Below are positions 23,754-33,562 of a DNA stretch of 64,000 bases, piece by piece. The first letter of the stretch is position 1, and each line of letters begins with the position of its first letter. The notes beneath the pieces are model-generated. The model saw nothing but the letters and a program-made list of their open reading frames with translations. It was not told the origin of the DNA and did not search any database. Origin of the DNA: Streptomyces genisteinicus (GTDB taxonomy: Bacteria > Actinomycetota > Actinomycetes > Streptomycetales > Streptomycetaceae); NCBI RefSeq assembly GCF_014489615.1, contig NZ_CP060825.1, forward strand, positions 2,521,501 through 2,585,500. Direction: 5' to 3'. Made by a program: the position numbers and the translations under genes.

Positions 23754-24545
23754 TCAGACGGCGGTGGTGTCGAGGCCCGCCGCGTGGAGCAGGTAGGCCG
23801 TCATCGGGTCGTAGAAGCGCGGATCGGTGACGTGGTCGTCGAGCGGGACGGCCACCTGGAGGGTGCCCTCGGCCTCCGCGATGAAGAGGGCGGGGTCGTT
23901 GCAGTCCGCGTAGCCGATGGCGTCGAGTCCGCGCTGGCCCGCGCAGCCGGCCCAGCCGTGGTCGGCGACCACGAGGTCGGGCAGCGGGGTCCCCTGGTGC
24001 TCGAAGCAGTCCAGGATCGCGGCCATGGGCGCGGGCGAGTGGGTGTGCCACAGCGTCGCGCCGCGCTCCAGCATCGCCACGTCGGCGAACTGGAAGACCA
24101 TGCCCTCGTCCGCGAAGAGCCCGCCCGGGATGCGGACGATCTCGCAGCCCGCCGCCCGCAGCGCCGCCGCGGTCTGCCGGTGGACGTCGAGCAGCCCGCC
24201 GGGGTGCCCGGTCGCGAAGAGCACGCGCTCCCCGGCGTCGGCGGCCTTGCGGAGCCGCGCGGCCATGCGCTCCAGGGCGTCGATCGTCAGCTCGGGGTCG
24301 ATGGTGTCCTGGCCCTGCCGGTGGGACGGATCGTCGTTGACCCCGCAGCGCTCGGCCATGACGGCGAGCACGTCCTGCTCGTCGGTCCAGCGGTCGCCGA
24401 GCTCCAGGCCGAGCCAGTAGTGCCGGTCACCGTTGGCGAGCTTGCGGTAGTGGGAGAGGTTGTTGTCGCGCGGCGTGGCGACGTCTCCCGCGATACGTGA
24501 GCGGACGAGGTGGTCGGCGAGGGCGGCACGGCTGGGTATCGGCAT
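23754..24545 (-). CDS. putative phosphatase (Streptomyces conserved)
   Basis: 263 residues: 'MPIPSRAALADHLVRSRIAGDVATPRDNNLSHYRKLANGDRHYWLGLELG'. Conserved proteins of this sequence are usually annotated as phosphatases. I see possible catalytic clusters in 'ATGHPGGLLDVHRQTAAALRAAG', 'LWHTHSPAPMAAIL' and 'DLVVADHGWAGCAGQRGLDAIGYADCNDPALFIAEAEG', the last with metal-ligand-like Asp/His spacing. I cannot tie these to a defined superfamily. ATG 24545 is the only good start. Gene direction is the same as the upstream TetR gene, 131 bp away. Confidence 0.7.
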   Translation of the reverse strand: MPIPSRAALADHLVRSRIAGDVATPRDNNLSHYRKLANGDRHYWLGLELGDRWTDEQDVLAVMAERCGVNDDPSHRQGQDTIDPELTIDALERMAARLRKAADAGERVLFATGHPGGLLDVHRQTAAALRAAGCEIVRIPGGLFADEGMVFQFADVAMLERGATLWHTHSPAPMAAILDCFEHQGTPLPDLVVADHGWAGCAGQRGLDAIGYADCNDPALFIAEAEGTLQVAVPLDDHVTDPRFYDPMTAYLLHAAGLDTTAV

Positions 24546-24676
24546 GAGCCCATTGTGCCGTGGGGTGCGCGGAGCGTGTGCACCGTCTTGCGCGATGGAC
24601 GCGCCGTCCGGACCGGGCGGCCCGGCCCCGGGAGGCGCCCGGCCGCCCGGGGCGGCCCCGGTCCGGAGGCGCCCGG

Positions 24677-25306
24677 CTACACCGTGGAGGACGCCGCCCG
24701 CTCCCGGTCGGCCGGGGCGCCGAGCGAGGCGAAGGCGCCGTGGGCGAGGCGGCGGAGCAGTTCCTCGGTGCCGGAGCGCCCGAGCGGGCCGGAGCCGTTC
24801 ACCCCCATATGGGGGGTCGAGTTCAGCAGCCCGAAGACCGCGTGGACCGCGGCGCGCGCCTCGGACTCGGCGACCTCGGGGTGCAGCTCGCGCACGACGG
24901 CGACCCACAGCTCGACGTACTCGCGCTGGAGCCGGCGCACCCGGCGGCGGTCCGCGTCCCGCAGGCGGTCGAGTTCCCGGTCGTGCAGGGTGATCAGCGG
25001 GCGGTCGTTGAGCGCGAAGTCGATGTGCCCGTCGATGAGCGCCGCCAGCAGCGCCCCGCAGTCGCCGCCCGTCTCCGCCACCCGGCGCTGCCCACCGCTG
25101 AGGAGGCGTTCGCTGATGCCCACGAGCAGCTCGGCCAGCATCGCGTCCTTGCCGGGGAAGTGGCGGTACAGGCCGGGGCCGCTGATGCCCACCGCGGCGC
25201 CTATCTCGTCCACGCCGACACCGTGGAAGCCGCGCTCGGCGAAGAGGCGGGCGGCCTCCTTGAGGATCTGCTCGCGGCGCGTGGGTGCCGGGGTCCTGGT
25301 GCTCAT
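24677..25306 (-). CDS. TetR-family regulator of the leucine/isovalerate operon
   Basis: 209 residues from ATG 25306 (ATG 25312 also possible). The N-terminal TetR helix-turn-helix is clear: 'REQILKEAARLFAERGFHGVGVDEIGAAVGISGPGLYRHFPGKDAMLAELL'. The C-terminal ligand domain is typical of acyl-CoA-linked TetR proteins (inference). It is divergent from the acyl-CoA carboxylase operon over about 87 bp. That gap holds two 16-bp palindromes placed to control both genes, so it likely represses itself and the operon until an acyl-CoA ligand binds. No clear ribosome site precedes either start; the mRNA may be leaderless. Confidence 0.9.
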   Translation of the reverse strand: MSTRTPAPTRREQILKEAARLFAERGFHGVGVDEIGAAVGISGPGLYRHFPGKDAMLAELLVGISERLLSGGQRRVAETGGDCGALLAALIDGHIDFALNDRPLITLHDRELDRLRDADRRRVRRLQREYVELWVAVVRELHPEVAESEARAAVHAVFGLLNSTPHMGVNGSGPLGRSGTEELLRRLAHGAFASLGAPADRERAASSTV

Positions 25307-25329
25307 GAACATTCATTCTAGACAGGGCG

Positions 25330-25345
25330 GTTAGCGGTCGTTAAC
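25330..25345. promoter_or_regulatory. TetR operator candidate 1
   Basis: GTTAGCGGTCGTTAAC, an imperfect 16-bp palindrome between the TetR gene and the carboxylase operon. It matches the second site (25358-25373) at 13 of 16 positions. Confidence 0.65.
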
Positions 25346-25357
25346 CTGAGCGCAAAC

Positions 25358-25373
25358 GTTAACGCTCATTAAC
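25358..25373. promoter_or_regulatory. TetR operator candidate 2
   Basis: GTTAACGCTCATTAAC, starting 28 bp after site 1 and just upstream of the carboxylase ribosome site (AAGGGAG near 25379). Binding here would block the operon promoter or early transcript. Confidence 0.65.
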
Positions 25374-25393
25374 CGAGCAAGGGAGCTCGAGCA

Positions 25394-27010
25394 ATGCAGC
25401 AGGCACCAGTGCTGGCGAGCGCCGCGGACCCGGCCTCCGAGGCCTGGCAGACCAACGAGGCGGCCCACCGGGAGCTCGCCGACGGTCTGCGGTCCCGTCT
25501 CGCGGCGGCCCGTCTCGGCGGCGGCGAGAAGGCGCGCGCCCGGCACACCGCGCGCGGCAAGCTGCTGCCGCGGGACCGGGTGGACGCCCTCCTCGACCCC
25601 GGTTCCCCGTTCCTGGAGCTCGCGCCGCTCGCGGCCGAGGACATGTACGACGGGCAGGCCCCCGCGGCCGGGGTGATCGCCGGGATCGGCCGGGTCAGCG
25701 GCCGCGAGGTGGTCGTCGTCGCCAACGACGCCACGGTCAAGGGCGGCACCTACTACCCGATGACGGTCAAGAAGCACCTGCGCGCGCAGGAGGTGGCCCT
25801 GGAGAACCGGCTGCCCTGCGTGTACCTGGTGGACTCGGGCGGCGCCTTCCTGCCGATGCAGGACGAGGTCTTCCCCGACCGCGAGCACTTCGGCCGGATC
25901 TTCTACAACCAGGCCCGGATGTCCGGCGCGGGCATCCCGCAGATCGCCGCGGTGCTGGGCTCCTGCACGGCCGGCGGGGCGTACGTCCCGGCGATGAGCG
26001 ACGAGGCCGTGATCGTGCGCGGCCAGGGCACGATCTTCCTCGGCGGTCCGCCGCTGGTGAAGGCCGCCACGGGCGAGGTCGTCACGGCGGAGGAACTGGG
26101 CGGCGGCGAGGTGCACTCCCGGGTCTCGGGCGTCACCGACCACCTCGCCGAGGACGACGCCCACGCCCTGCGGATCGTGCGCAACATCGTCGCCACCCTC
26201 CCGGAGCGCGGACCGCTCCCCTGGTCGGTCGAGCCGGCCGAGGAGCCGAAAGCCGATCCGGCGGGCCTGTACGGCGCGGTCCCGGTCGACTCCCGCACCC
26301 CGTACGACGTGCGCGAGGTCATCGCCCGGATCACGGACGCCTCGCGGTTCCAGGAGTTCAAGTCCGAGTACGGGCAGACCCTGGTCACCGGCTTCGCCCG
26401 GATCCACGGCCACCCGGTCGGCATCGTCGCCAACAACGGCATCCTGTTCGCCGAGTCCGCCCAGAAGGGCGCGCACTTCATCGAGCTCTGCGACCAGCGG
26501 GGCATCCCCCTGCTGTTCCTCCAGAACATCTCCGGCTTCATGGTCGGCAAGGACTACGAGGCGGGCGGCATCGCCAAGCACGGCGCCAAGATGGTCACGG
26601 CCGTGGCCTGCGCCCGGGTGCCGAAGCTGACGGTCGTGGTCGGCGGCTCCTACGGCGCGGGCAACTACTCGATGTGCGGCCGCGCCTACAGCCCCCGCTT
26701 CCTGTGGATGTGGCCGAACGCCAAGATCTCCGTCATGGGCGGCGAGCAGGCCGCCTCGGTGCTGGCGACCGTCAAGCGCGACCAGATCGAGGGCCGCGGC
26801 GAGCAGTGGACGGGCGACGAGGAGGAGGCCTTCAAGGCCCCGGTCCGCGCCCAGTACGAGACCCAGGGCAACGCCTACTACGCGACGGCCCGGCTGTGGG
26901 ACGACGGGGTCATCGACCCCATGGACACCCGTCAGGTGCTGGGCCTGGCCCTGACCGCCTGCGCCAACGCGCCGTTGGGCGACGCCGGTTTCGGCGTCTT
27001 CCGGATGTGA
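25394..27010 (+). CDS. acyl-CoA carboxylase beta subunit (methylcrotonyl-CoA carboxylase type)
   Basis: 538 residues, the carboxyltransferase subunit. It has the two crotonase-like halves: '[77 protein letters not shown]' in the first, '[43 protein letters not shown]' and '[28 protein letters not shown]' in the second. The pattern matches 3-methylcrotonyl-CoA carboxylase beta rather than AccD or PccB. ATG 25394 has AAGGGAG upstream. With the HMG-CoA lyase and acyl-CoA dehydrogenase downstream it fits leucine degradation (isovaleryl-CoA to acetoacetate and acetyl-CoA). Confidence 0.93.
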   Translation: MQQAPVLASAADPASEAWQTNEAAHRELADGLRSRLAAARLGGGEKARARHTARGKLLPRDRVDALLDPGSPFLELAPLAAEDMYDGQAPAAGVIAGIGRVSGREVVVVANDATVKGGTYYPMTVKKHLRAQEVALENRLPCVYLVDSGGAFLPMQDEVFPDREHFGRIFYNQARMSGAGIPQIAAVLGSCTAGGAYVPAMSDEAVIVRGQGTIFLGGPPLVKAATGEVVTAEELGGGEVHSRVSGVTDHLAEDDAHALRIVRNIVATLPERGPLPWSVEPAEEPKADPAGLYGAVPVDSRTPYDVREVIARITDASRFQEFKSEYGQTLVTGFARIHGHPVGIVANNGILFAESAQKGAHFIELCDQRGIPLLFLQNISGFMVGKDYEAGGIAKHGAKMVTAVACARVPKLTVVVGGSYGAGNYSMCGRAYSPRFLWMWPNAKISVMGGEQAASVLATVKRDQIEGRGEQWTGDEEEAFKAPVRAQYETQGNAYYATARLWDDGVIDPMDTRQVLGLALTACANAPLGDAGFGVFRM

Positions 27011-27023
27011 GGGACCTTCCACG

Positions 27024-28988
27024 ATGACGATGTTCGACACCGTTCTGGTGGCCAACCGCGGCGAGATCGCGGTCCGGGTGATCCGCACGCTGCGCGCCAT
27101 GGGGGTGCGCTCGGTGGCCGTCTTCAGCGACGCGGACGCCGACGCCCGCCACGTCCGCGAGGCCGACACCGCCGTGCGCATCGGCCCGCCGCCCGCGTCG
27201 GAGAGCTACCTCTGCGTGGACCGGCTGCTCGACGCGGCCACCCGCACCGGCGCCCAGGCCGTCCACCCGGGCTACGGATTCCTCGCGGAGAACGCGGGCT
27301 TCGCCGCGGCGTGCGAGGAGGCCGGGCTGGTCTTCATCGGCCCGCCGGCGTCCGCGATCTCGCTGATGGGCGACAAGATCCGCGCCAAGGAGACCGTGCG
27401 CGCCGCCGGTGTGCCGGTGGTCCCCGGCTCGTCGGGCAGCGGGCTCACCGACGGGGAACTCGCCGACGCCGCCCGGGAGATCGGCATGCCGGTGCTGCTC
27501 AAGCCCTCGGCGGGCGGCGGCGGCAAGGGCATGCGGCTGGTCCGGGCCGAGTCGGCGCTGATGGACGAGATCGCGGCGGCCCGGCGCGAGGCGCGGGCCT
27601 CCTTCGGCGACGACACCCTGCTGGTGGAGCGGTGGATCGACCGCCCCCGGCACATCGAGATCCAGGTGCTGGCGGACGGCCACGGCCGCGTGGTGCACCT
27701 CGGCGAGCGGGAGTGCTCGCTCCAGCGGCGCCACCAGAAGATCATCGAGGAGGCGCCGTCCGTCCTGCTGGACGAGGCGACGCGGGCCGCGATGGGCGAG
27801 GCCGCCGTCCAGGCGGCGCGCTCCTGCGGCTACCGGGGCGCGGGCACGGTGGAGTTCATCGTCCCGGGCACCGACCCGTCCCAGTACTTCTTCATGGAGA
27901 TGAACACCCGCCTCCAGGTCGAGCACCCGGTCACCGAGCTCGTCACCGGGCTCGACCTGGTGGAGTGGCAGCTGCGGGTGGCGGCGGGCGAGCCGCTGGG
28001 CTTCGCCCAGGACGACGTCACCCTCACCGGCCACGCCGTCGAGGCCCGGATCTGCGCCGAGGACCCGTCCCGCGGCTTCCTGCCGTCCGGCGGCACGGTG
28101 CTGCGCCTGCGCGAGCCGCAGGGCGACGGCGTGCGCACGGACTCGGGTCTCACCGAGGGCACCGAGGTCGGCAGCCTGTACGACCCGATGCTCTCCAAGG
28201 TCATCGCCTACGGCCCCGACCGGGCGACCGCGCTGCGCAGGCTGCGGGCGGCGCTCACCGACACGGTCACCCTGGGCGTCCCGACCAACGCCGGGTTCCT
28301 GCGCCGGCTGCTGGCGCACCCCGCGGTGGTCTCGGGCGAGATGGACACCGGGCTGGTGGAACGCGAGGCGCCCTCGCTGGTCCCGGAGGGGGTTCCGGAC
28401 GAGGTGTACGAGGCGGCCGCGGCCGTCCGGGCCCAGGCGCTCGCGCCCCGGGCGGGCGGCTGGACGGACCCGTTCTCGGTGCCCAGCGGCTGGCGGATGG
28501 GCGGCCGTCCCGCGCCGCTCGCCTTCCCGCTGCGGGTGCCGGGGCACGACCCGGTGACGCGGACCGCGCACCCGGGCGCCGCCCGGCGGGTCGACGAGTA
28601 CGCGGTCTCGGTCGAACTCCACGGCGTCACCCACACGTTCCACCGCGCCGGCCCCTGGCTCGGCCGGGACGGCGACTGCTGGCAGGTTCTGGACCACGAC
28701 CCGGTCGAGGCGTCGCTCTCCGGGGCCGCGCACGCCGGGGCGGACACCCTGGCGGCGCCGATGCCCGGCACGGTGACGGTGGTCAAGGTCGCCGCCGGCG
28801 ACAGGGTGGAGGCGGGCCAGAGCCTGCTGGTGGTCGAGGCGATGAAGATGGAGCACGTCATCTCCGCCCCGCACGCGGGCACCGTCACCGAGCTGGACGT
28901 GGTCGCCGGTTCGACGGTCGCCATGGACCAGGTGCTGGCGGTCGTCGTCCCCGACGACGCCGGCGCCGAGGACGGGGGACCGGCATGA
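27024..28988 (+). CDS. acyl-CoA carboxylase alpha subunit (biotin carboxylase + BCCP)
   Basis: 654 residues: N-terminal biotin carboxylase ('[32 protein letters not shown]', ATP-grasp '[14 protein letters not shown]', 'RDCSLQRR'-type '[12 protein letters not shown]', '[14 protein letters not shown]'), a linker domain, and C-terminal biotinyl domain with the biotinylation motif '[10 protein letters not shown]'. It supplies carboxybiotin to the beta subunit encoded 13 bp upstream. Its stop overlaps the start of the HMG-CoA lyase gene (ATGA), showing translational coupling. Confidence 0.95.
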   Translation: MTMFDTVLVANRGEIAVRVIRTLRAMGVRSVAVFSDADADARHVREADTAVRIGPPPASESYLCVDRLLDAATRTGAQAVHPGYGFLAENAGFAAACEEAGLVFIGPPASAISLMGDKIRAKETVRAAGVPVVPGSSGSGLTDGELADAAREIGMPVLLKPSAGGGGKGMRLVRAESALMDEIAAARREARASFGDDTLLVERWIDRPRHIEIQVLADGHGRVVHLGERECSLQRRHQKIIEEAPSVLLDEATRAAMGEAAVQAARSCGYRGAGTVEFIVPGTDPSQYFFMEMNTRLQVEHPVTELVTGLDLVEWQLRVAAGEPLGFAQDDVTLTGHAVEARICAEDPSRGFLPSGGTVLRLREPQGDGVRTDSGLTEGTEVGSLYDPMLSKVIAYGPDRATALRRLRAALTDTVTLGVPTNAGFLRRLLAHPAVVSGEMDTGLVEREAPSLVPEGVPDEVYEAAAAVRAQALAPRAGGWTDPFSVPSGWRMGGRPAPLAFPLRVPGHDPVTRTAHPGAARRVDEYAVSVELHGVTHTFHRAGPWLGRDGDCWQVLDHDPVEASLSGAAHAGADTLAAPMPGTVTVVKVAAGDRVEAGQSLLVVEAMKMEHVISAPHAGTVTELDVVAGSTVAMDQVLAVVVPDDAGAEDGGPA

Positions 28989-29926
28989 CCGCCTCCGCCC
29001 TGCCCATGACCGTGCCGGCCCCCGGCCTGCCCGCACGCGTCCGCATCCACGAGGTCGGCCCCCGCGACGGCCTGCAGAACGAGTCCGCCGTCGTCCCGGT
29101 GGAGACCAAGGCGGAGTTCGTCCGCCGGCTGGCCGGCGCCGGGCTCACCACGGTCGAGGCGACCAGCTTCGTCCACCCGAAGTGGGTCCCCCAGCTCGCC
29201 GACGCCGAGCAGCTGTTCCCGATGGTGAGCGGTCTGCCCGGGGTGCGGCTGCCGGTGCTGGTGCCCAACGGCCGCGGGCTGGACCGGGCGCTGGCTCTCG
29301 GGGCGCGTGAGGTCGCGGTGTTCGCCAGCGCCACCGAGTCCTTCGCGAAGGCCAACCTCAACCGCACGGTCGACGAGGCGCTCGCGATGTTCGAGCCCGT
29401 GGTCACCCGGGCCGTCGAGCACGGGCTGCGGGTGCGCGGCTACGTGTCGATGTGCTTCGGCGACCCGTGGGAGGGCGCCGTGCCCCTCGCCCAGGTCGCC
29501 GGGGTGTGCCGCCGGCTCGCGGAGATGGGCTGCGACGAGCTGAGCCTCGGCGACACCATCGGCGTCGCCACGCCCGGACACGTGACCGCGCTGCTCGACG
29601 CGCTGGGCGAGGAGGGCGTGCCGGTCTCCCGGCTCGCCGTCCACTTCCACGACACCTACGGCCAGGCGCTCTCCAACACCCTCGCCGCGCTCCGGCACGG
29701 CGTGTCCGTGGTGGACGCCTCGGCGGGCGGCCTCGGCGGCTGCCCGTACGCGAAGAGCGCCACCGGAAACCTGGCCACCGAGGATCTCGTGTGGATGCTC
29801 GACGGCCTCGGCATCGAGACCGGGGTCGACCTCGGCCGGCTCACCGCCACGAGCGTGTGGATGGCCGAACAGCTGGGGCGTCCCAGCCCCTCCCGTACCG
29901 TCCGCGCCCTCTCCCACAAGGAGTGA
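28985..29926 (+). CDS. hydroxymethylglutaryl-CoA lyase
   Basis: 313 residues from ATG 28985. Class I DRE-TIM/HMGL-like fold with '[28 protein letters not shown]' and the substrate-binding '[18 protein letters not shown]'. Metal-binding His pair in '[17 protein letters not shown]' and the catalytic Cys loop '[25 protein letters not shown]'. It cleaves HMG-CoA to acetoacetate and acetyl-CoA, the last step of leucine catabolism. It overlaps the alpha subunit gene by 4 bp. Confidence 0.95.
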   Translation: MTASALPMTVPAPGLPARVRIHEVGPRDGLQNESAVVPVETKAEFVRRLAGAGLTTVEATSFVHPKWVPQLADAEQLFPMVSGLPGVRLPVLVPNGRGLDRALALGAREVAVFASATESFAKANLNRTVDEALAMFEPVVTRAVEHGLRVRGYVSMCFGDPWEGAVPLAQVAGVCRRLAEMGCDELSLGDTIGVATPGHVTALLDALGEEGVPVSRLAVHFHDTYGQALSNTLAALRHGVSVVDASAGGLGGCPYAKSATGNLATEDLVWMLDGLGIETGVDLGRLTATSVWMAEQLGRPSPSRTVRALSHKE

Positions 29927-29934
29927 ACGTCCCC

Positions 29935-31095
29935 ATGTCCCTGGACCACCGGCTCTCCGCCGAGCACGAGGAACTCCGCCGCACGGTCGAGGAGTTCGCG
30001 CACGACGTCGTCGCGCCCAAGATCGGCGACTTCTACGAGCGCCACGAGTTCCCCTACGAGATCGTCCGCGAGATGGGCCGCATGGGCCTGTTCGGGCTGC
30101 CGTTCCCGGAGGAGTACGGCGGCATGGGCGGCGACTACCTCGCCCTCGGGATCGCCCTGGAGGAGCTGGCCCGGGTCGACTCGTCCGTGGCCATCACCCT
30201 GGAGGCGGGCGTCTCGCTGGGCGCCATGCCGGTGTACCGCTTCGGCACCGAGGAGCAGAAGCGCGAATGGCTGCCGCGGCTGTGCTCCGGCGAGATGCTG
30301 GGCGCGTTCGGGCTGACCGAGCCCGACTGCGGCTCCGACGCGGGCGGCACCCGGACGACGGCCGTGCGCGAGGGCGACGAGTGGGTGATCAACGGCAGCA
30401 AGTGCTTCATCACCAACTCCGGCACCGACATCACCGGTCTGGTGACCGTCACCGCCGTCACCGGCCGCAAGGCGGACGGCCGCCCCGAGATCTCCTCGAT
30501 CATCGTGCCGTCCGGCACCCCCGGCTTCACGGTGGCCGCGCCCTACTCCAAGGTCGGCTGGAACGCCTCCGACACCCGGGAGCTCTCCTTCACCGACGTG
30601 CGGGTGCCGCTGGCGAACCTGCTCGGCGAGGAGGGCCGCGGGTACGCGCAGTTCCTCCGCATCCTCGACGAGGGCCGTGTCGCGATCTCGGCGCTGGCGA
30701 CCGGCCTGGCGCAGGGCTGTGTCGACGAGTCCGTCCGCTACGCCAAAGAGCGGCACGCCTTCGGGCGCCCGATCGGCGACAACCAGGCCATCCAGTTCAA
30801 GATCGCGGACATGGAGATGCGGGCCCACATGGCGCGGATCGGCTGGCGTGACGCGGCGTCCCGGCTGGTCCTGGGCGAGCCGTTCAAGAAGGAGGCCGCG
30901 CTGGCCAAGCTGTACTCGTCGACGGTGGCGGTGGACAACGCCCGGGAGGCCACCCAGATCCACGGCGGCTACGGCTTCATGAACGAGTACCCGGTGGCCC
31001 GGATGTGGCGCGACTCCAAGATCCTGGAGATCGGCGAGGGCACCAGCGAGGTGCAGCGGATGCTGATCGCGCGGGAGTTGGGCCTCACCGGCTGA
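29935..31095 (+). CDS. acdH: acyl-CoA dehydrogenase, isovaleryl-CoA type
   Basis: 386 residues from ATG 29935 with AAGGAG upstream, 8 bp after the lyase. Acyl-CoA dehydrogenase signatures: 'MLGAFGLTEPDCGSDAGGTRTTA', 'WVINGSKCFITNSGTDITG', 'QIHGGYGFMNEYPVARMWRDSKILEIGEGTSEVQRMLIARELGL'. Operon context (carboxylase, HMG-CoA lyase) points to isovaleryl-CoA or another branched acyl-CoA. The matching place in S. coelicolor, immediately upstream of desE, is held by acdH. A 16-bp stem-loop terminator follows at 31116. Confidence 0.93.
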   Translation: MSLDHRLSAEHEELRRTVEEFAHDVVAPKIGDFYERHEFPYEIVREMGRMGLFGLPFPEEYGGMGGDYLALGIALEELARVDSSVAITLEAGVSLGAMPVYRFGTEEQKREWLPRLCSGEMLGAFGLTEPDCGSDAGGTRTTAVREGDEWVINGSKCFITNSGTDITGLVTVTAVTGRKADGRPEISSIIVPSGTPGFTVAAPYSKVGWNASDTRELSFTDVRVPLANLLGEEGRGYAQFLRILDEGRVAISALATGLAQGCVDESVRYAKERHAFGRPIGDNQAIQFKIADMEMRAHMARIGWRDAASRLVLGEPFKKEAALAKLYSSTVAVDNAREATQIHGGYGFMNEYPVARMWRDSKILEIGEGTSEVQRMLIARELGLTG

Positions 31096-31115
31096 CGTCC
31101 CGGCACCCGGGCACA

Positions 31116-31150
31116 CGGTGCGCGGCCCCGGCTTCCGGGGCCGCGCACCG
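31116..31150 (+). terminator. terminator of the leucine/isovalerate operon
   Basis: Perfect 16-bp stem (31116-31131 with 31135-31150) and 3-nt loop CTT, 21 bp after the acyl-CoA dehydrogenase stop. A second copy of the right arm recurs at 31170-31185. Confidence 0.8.
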
Positions 31151-31327
31151 GTGCGTTCCGGGCGGGAATCCGGGGCCGCGCACCGGTGTGGCCCGTGACC
31201 GGACCGGGCAGGAGTGCGGCTGACGGGCGGCGGGGCCGCACGGTGCCGTTGGCGGGATCTGGACGCTCACGTGTGCGAGATCACGTTGATTCGCGGGAAT
31301 GATCGTCCCCCGGCCATGGACAACCAT

Positions 31328-31346
31328 TGAGGTTAGGCTAACCTTC
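31328..31346. promoter_or_regulatory. iron box upstream of desE
   Basis: TGAGGTTAGGCTAACCTTC, a 19-bp palindrome matching the DmdR1/IdeR-type iron box. It lies 54 bp upstream of desE and implies repression by an Fe2+-bound regulator. Confidence 0.85.
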
Positions 31347-31399
31347 CTTCGAAACCGACCTCATGGCCGAATCCTGCGCGTACGAAAGTGGACACCCTC

Positions 31400-32434
31400 A
31401 TGCCCAACGCCCGAGCTTCCCACCTCACTCGCCGCGGCCTGCTCGCCGCCGGCGGCGCCCTCGGGCTCGGCGTCGCGCTCGCGGCCTGCGGCACGGAGGA
31501 CGAGAAGGGCTCCGGGACCGGCACCGATGCGGCCAAGCCGTCGGGCCCCTGGACCTTCAAGGACGACCGCGGCCAGACCGCCGAGCAGAAGGCCGTCCCG
31601 AAGAACATCGTCGCCTTCACCGGCACCGCCGCCGCCCTGTACGACTACGGCGTCCAGGTCAAGGGCGTCTTCGGCCCGACCAAGACGGCCGACGGCAAGC
31701 CCGACGTCCAGGCCGGCGACATGAACATCGACTCGCTGGAGATCCTCGGCAACGTCTGGGGCGAGTTCAACGTCGAGAAGTACGCGGGCCTCGCACCCGA
31801 GCTGCTCATCACGGACATGTGGCAGAAGGACGCCCTCTGGTACGTGCCGGACGAGTCCAAGGACAAGATCCTGGGCCTCGCGCCCAGCGTCGCCCTGTGG
31901 GCCGCCGAGACCACCATGCCGAAGGCCCTCGCCCGCCGCGCCGAGCTGGCCGAGTCCCTGGGCGCCGACCTGAAGGACAAGAAGGTCACGGACGCCAAGG
32001 CGCGCTTCGAGGCCGCCGCCGAGCGCCTGCGCAAGGCCGCGAAGTCCAAGCCCGACCTCAAGGTGCTCATCGGCTCCGGCTCGCAGGACCTCTTCTACGT
32101 CTCGGTGCCGAAGATGTCCGCCGACACGCTCTACTTCCAGGAGCTGGGCGTGAAGTTCGTCGAGCCGAAGCCCAACGCCCAGGGCTTCTTCGAGGAGCTG
32201 AGCTGGGAGAACGCCGGCAAGTACGAGGCCGACCTGATCATCCTCGACAACCGCACCGGCACCCTCCAGGACGCCGACCTCAAGAAGGCCAAGCCCACCT
32301 GGGCGCAGCTGCCCGCCGTCAAGGCCGGCCAGGTCGCCGCCCGGGTCACCGAGCCGATCTACTCCTACGCCAAGTGCGCGCCGCTGCTGGAGGACCTGGC
32401 CGAGGCGATCGAGAACGCCAAGAAGGTCTCCTGA
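31400..32434 (+). CDS. desE: desferrioxamine-type siderophore-binding lipoprotein
   Basis: 344 residues from ATG 31400 (GTG 31388 is an alternative). The signal 'TRRGLLAAGGALGLGVALAACG' has both a twin arginine and lipobox 'LAAC', so a Tat-exported lipoprotein is likely. The rest is a periplasmic-binding, FepB-like fold ('VPKNIVAFTGTAAALYDYGVQVKGVFGP', 'LAPELLITDMWQKDALWYV'). It captures ferrioxamine E/B outside the cell for an ABC importer encoded elsewhere. It is iron-regulated through the box at 31328 and starts the siderophore region adjoining desABCD, as in S. coelicolor. Confidence 0.93.
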   Translation: MPNARASHLTRRGLLAAGGALGLGVALAACGTEDEKGSGTGTDAAKPSGPWTFKDDRGQTAEQKAVPKNIVAFTGTAAALYDYGVQVKGVFGPTKTADGKPDVQAGDMNIDSLEILGNVWGEFNVEKYAGLAPELLITDMWQKDALWYVPDESKDKILGLAPSVALWAAETTMPKALARRAELAESLGADLKDKKVTDAKARFEAAAERLRKAAKSKPDLKVLIGSGSQDLFYVSVPKMSADTLYFQELGVKFVEPKPNAQGFFEELSWENAGKYEADLIILDNRTGTLQDADLKKAKPTWAQLPAVKAGQVAARVTEPIYSYAKCAPLLEDLAEAIENAKKVS

Positions 32435-32436
32435 CC

Positions 32437-33273
32437 ATGACGACGCAGGCCGGGACCGCCCCGTTCCGCTTCTTCGGCATCGAGGTCGCACGGACGCGGC
32501 GGCTCGGCCCGTCGCTGATCCGGGTCACCTTCACCGGCGAGGAGCTGGCCGGCTTCGCCGCGGGCGGCCGGGACCAGTCCCTGTCGCTGTTCCTCCCCCA
32601 CCCCGGGCAGCCGGCGCCGGTCGTCCCCACGGACGCGGGCGACATGTACGCGGTCCTGGGCGCCTGGCGGGCGCTGCCCGACGGCGAGCGCGCGGTGATG
32701 CGTTCGTACACGGTCCGCGAGCAGCGGCCGGCGGACGGGGAGATGGACATCGACTTCGCCGTGCACGAGGACGGCGGCCCGGCGTGCCGCTGGGCGCTCG
32801 CCGCCTCGCCCGGTGACCGGGTCACCGTGCTGGGGCCGGCCGTCGCCGACAACACGGCGGTGCGCTGCCGTCCGCCCGAGGACACCGACTGGGTGCTGAT
32901 GTGGGGCGACGAGACCGCCCTGCCGGCCGCCGCGGCCATCCTGGAGTGGCTGCCGGAGGGGATGCCCGCCAAGGTGTGGCTGGAGGTCCCGCACGCGGAC
33001 GACCGGCTGGACCTGGCGACCCGCGCGGACGCCGAGATCACCTGGCTGGTCCGGGACCAGGGGGCGCCGTCCGCCCTGGCGGCGGTGTCCGCGGCCGCGT
33101 TGCCCGGGGGCGTGCCGTACGCCTGGATCGCCGGCGAGTCCGGCAGCGTGAAGGCGCTGCGGCGGCATCTGGTGAACGACCGCGGTGTCGACCGCCGGCG
33201 GATCACCTTCGTCGGGTACTGGAAGCAGGGCCTGAGCGAGGACGGACTGCGCGAGCAGCCGGAATCCGAGTGA
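32437..33273 (+). CDS. desF: siderophore-interacting protein (FAD-linked ferric reductase)
   Basis: 278 residues from ATG 32437, 3 bp after desE. SIP/ViuB family: FAD-binding 'RSYTVREQRPADGEMDIDFAVHEDGGPACRWALAASPGDRVTVLGPA', NAD(P)H-binding 'WVLMWGDETALPAAAAILEWLP' and the C-terminal 'AWIAGESGSVKALRRHLVNDRGVDRRRITFVGYWKQG'. It reduces ferric siderophore inside the cell to release Fe2+. Co-transcribed with desE. Confidence 0.94.
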   Translation: MTTQAGTAPFRFFGIEVARTRRLGPSLIRVTFTGEELAGFAAGGRDQSLSLFLPHPGQPAPVVPTDAGDMYAVLGAWRALPDGERAVMRSYTVREQRPADGEMDIDFAVHEDGGPACRWALAASPGDRVTVLGPAVADNTAVRCRPPEDTDWVLMWGDETALPAAAAILEWLPEGMPAKVWLEVPHADDRLDLATRADAEITWLVRDQGAPSALAAVSAAALPGGVPYAWIAGESGSVKALRRHLVNDRGVDRRRITFVGYWKQGLSEDGLREQPESE

Positions 33274-33304
33274 CCCGCGCCGGAGCCCTCCGGCCGCCTG
33301 CCGC

Positions 33305-33334
33305 CCCGCCCCGGCCCCCGCGGTCCGGGGCGGG
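33305..33334 (+). terminator. stem-loop after desF
   Basis: 10-bp stem CCCGCCCCGG/CCGGGGCGGG with a 10-nt loop, 31 bp after the desF stop. It separates desEF from desABCD. Confidence 0.6.
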
Positions 33335-33470
33335 TCCCGTCGCCCCGTCGCCCTGCCACCCCGTCGCACGGCGCTGAACACCCGCTTCACGGGCGGAACT
33401 TGACCTTTCACGCTTTCTGTGAACAAAGGCACATCCGGGAGCCCGTCCCGAAGGCGGCACGAGATCAAAC

Positions 33471-33489
33471 TTAGGTTAGGCTCGCCTAA
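33471..33489. promoter_or_regulatory. iron box upstream of desA
   Basis: TTAGGTTAGGCTCGCCTAA, a 19-bp near-perfect palindrome 73 bp before desA. Iron-dependent repressor operator of the desABCD operon. Confidence 0.9.
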
Positions 33490-33562
33490 GTAAATCGCCG
33501 CTCACTCCCCCTCTCCTGTCCCCGAGAGGCGATCACGTCCCCGCACCCAGGAGGGCAACCCC

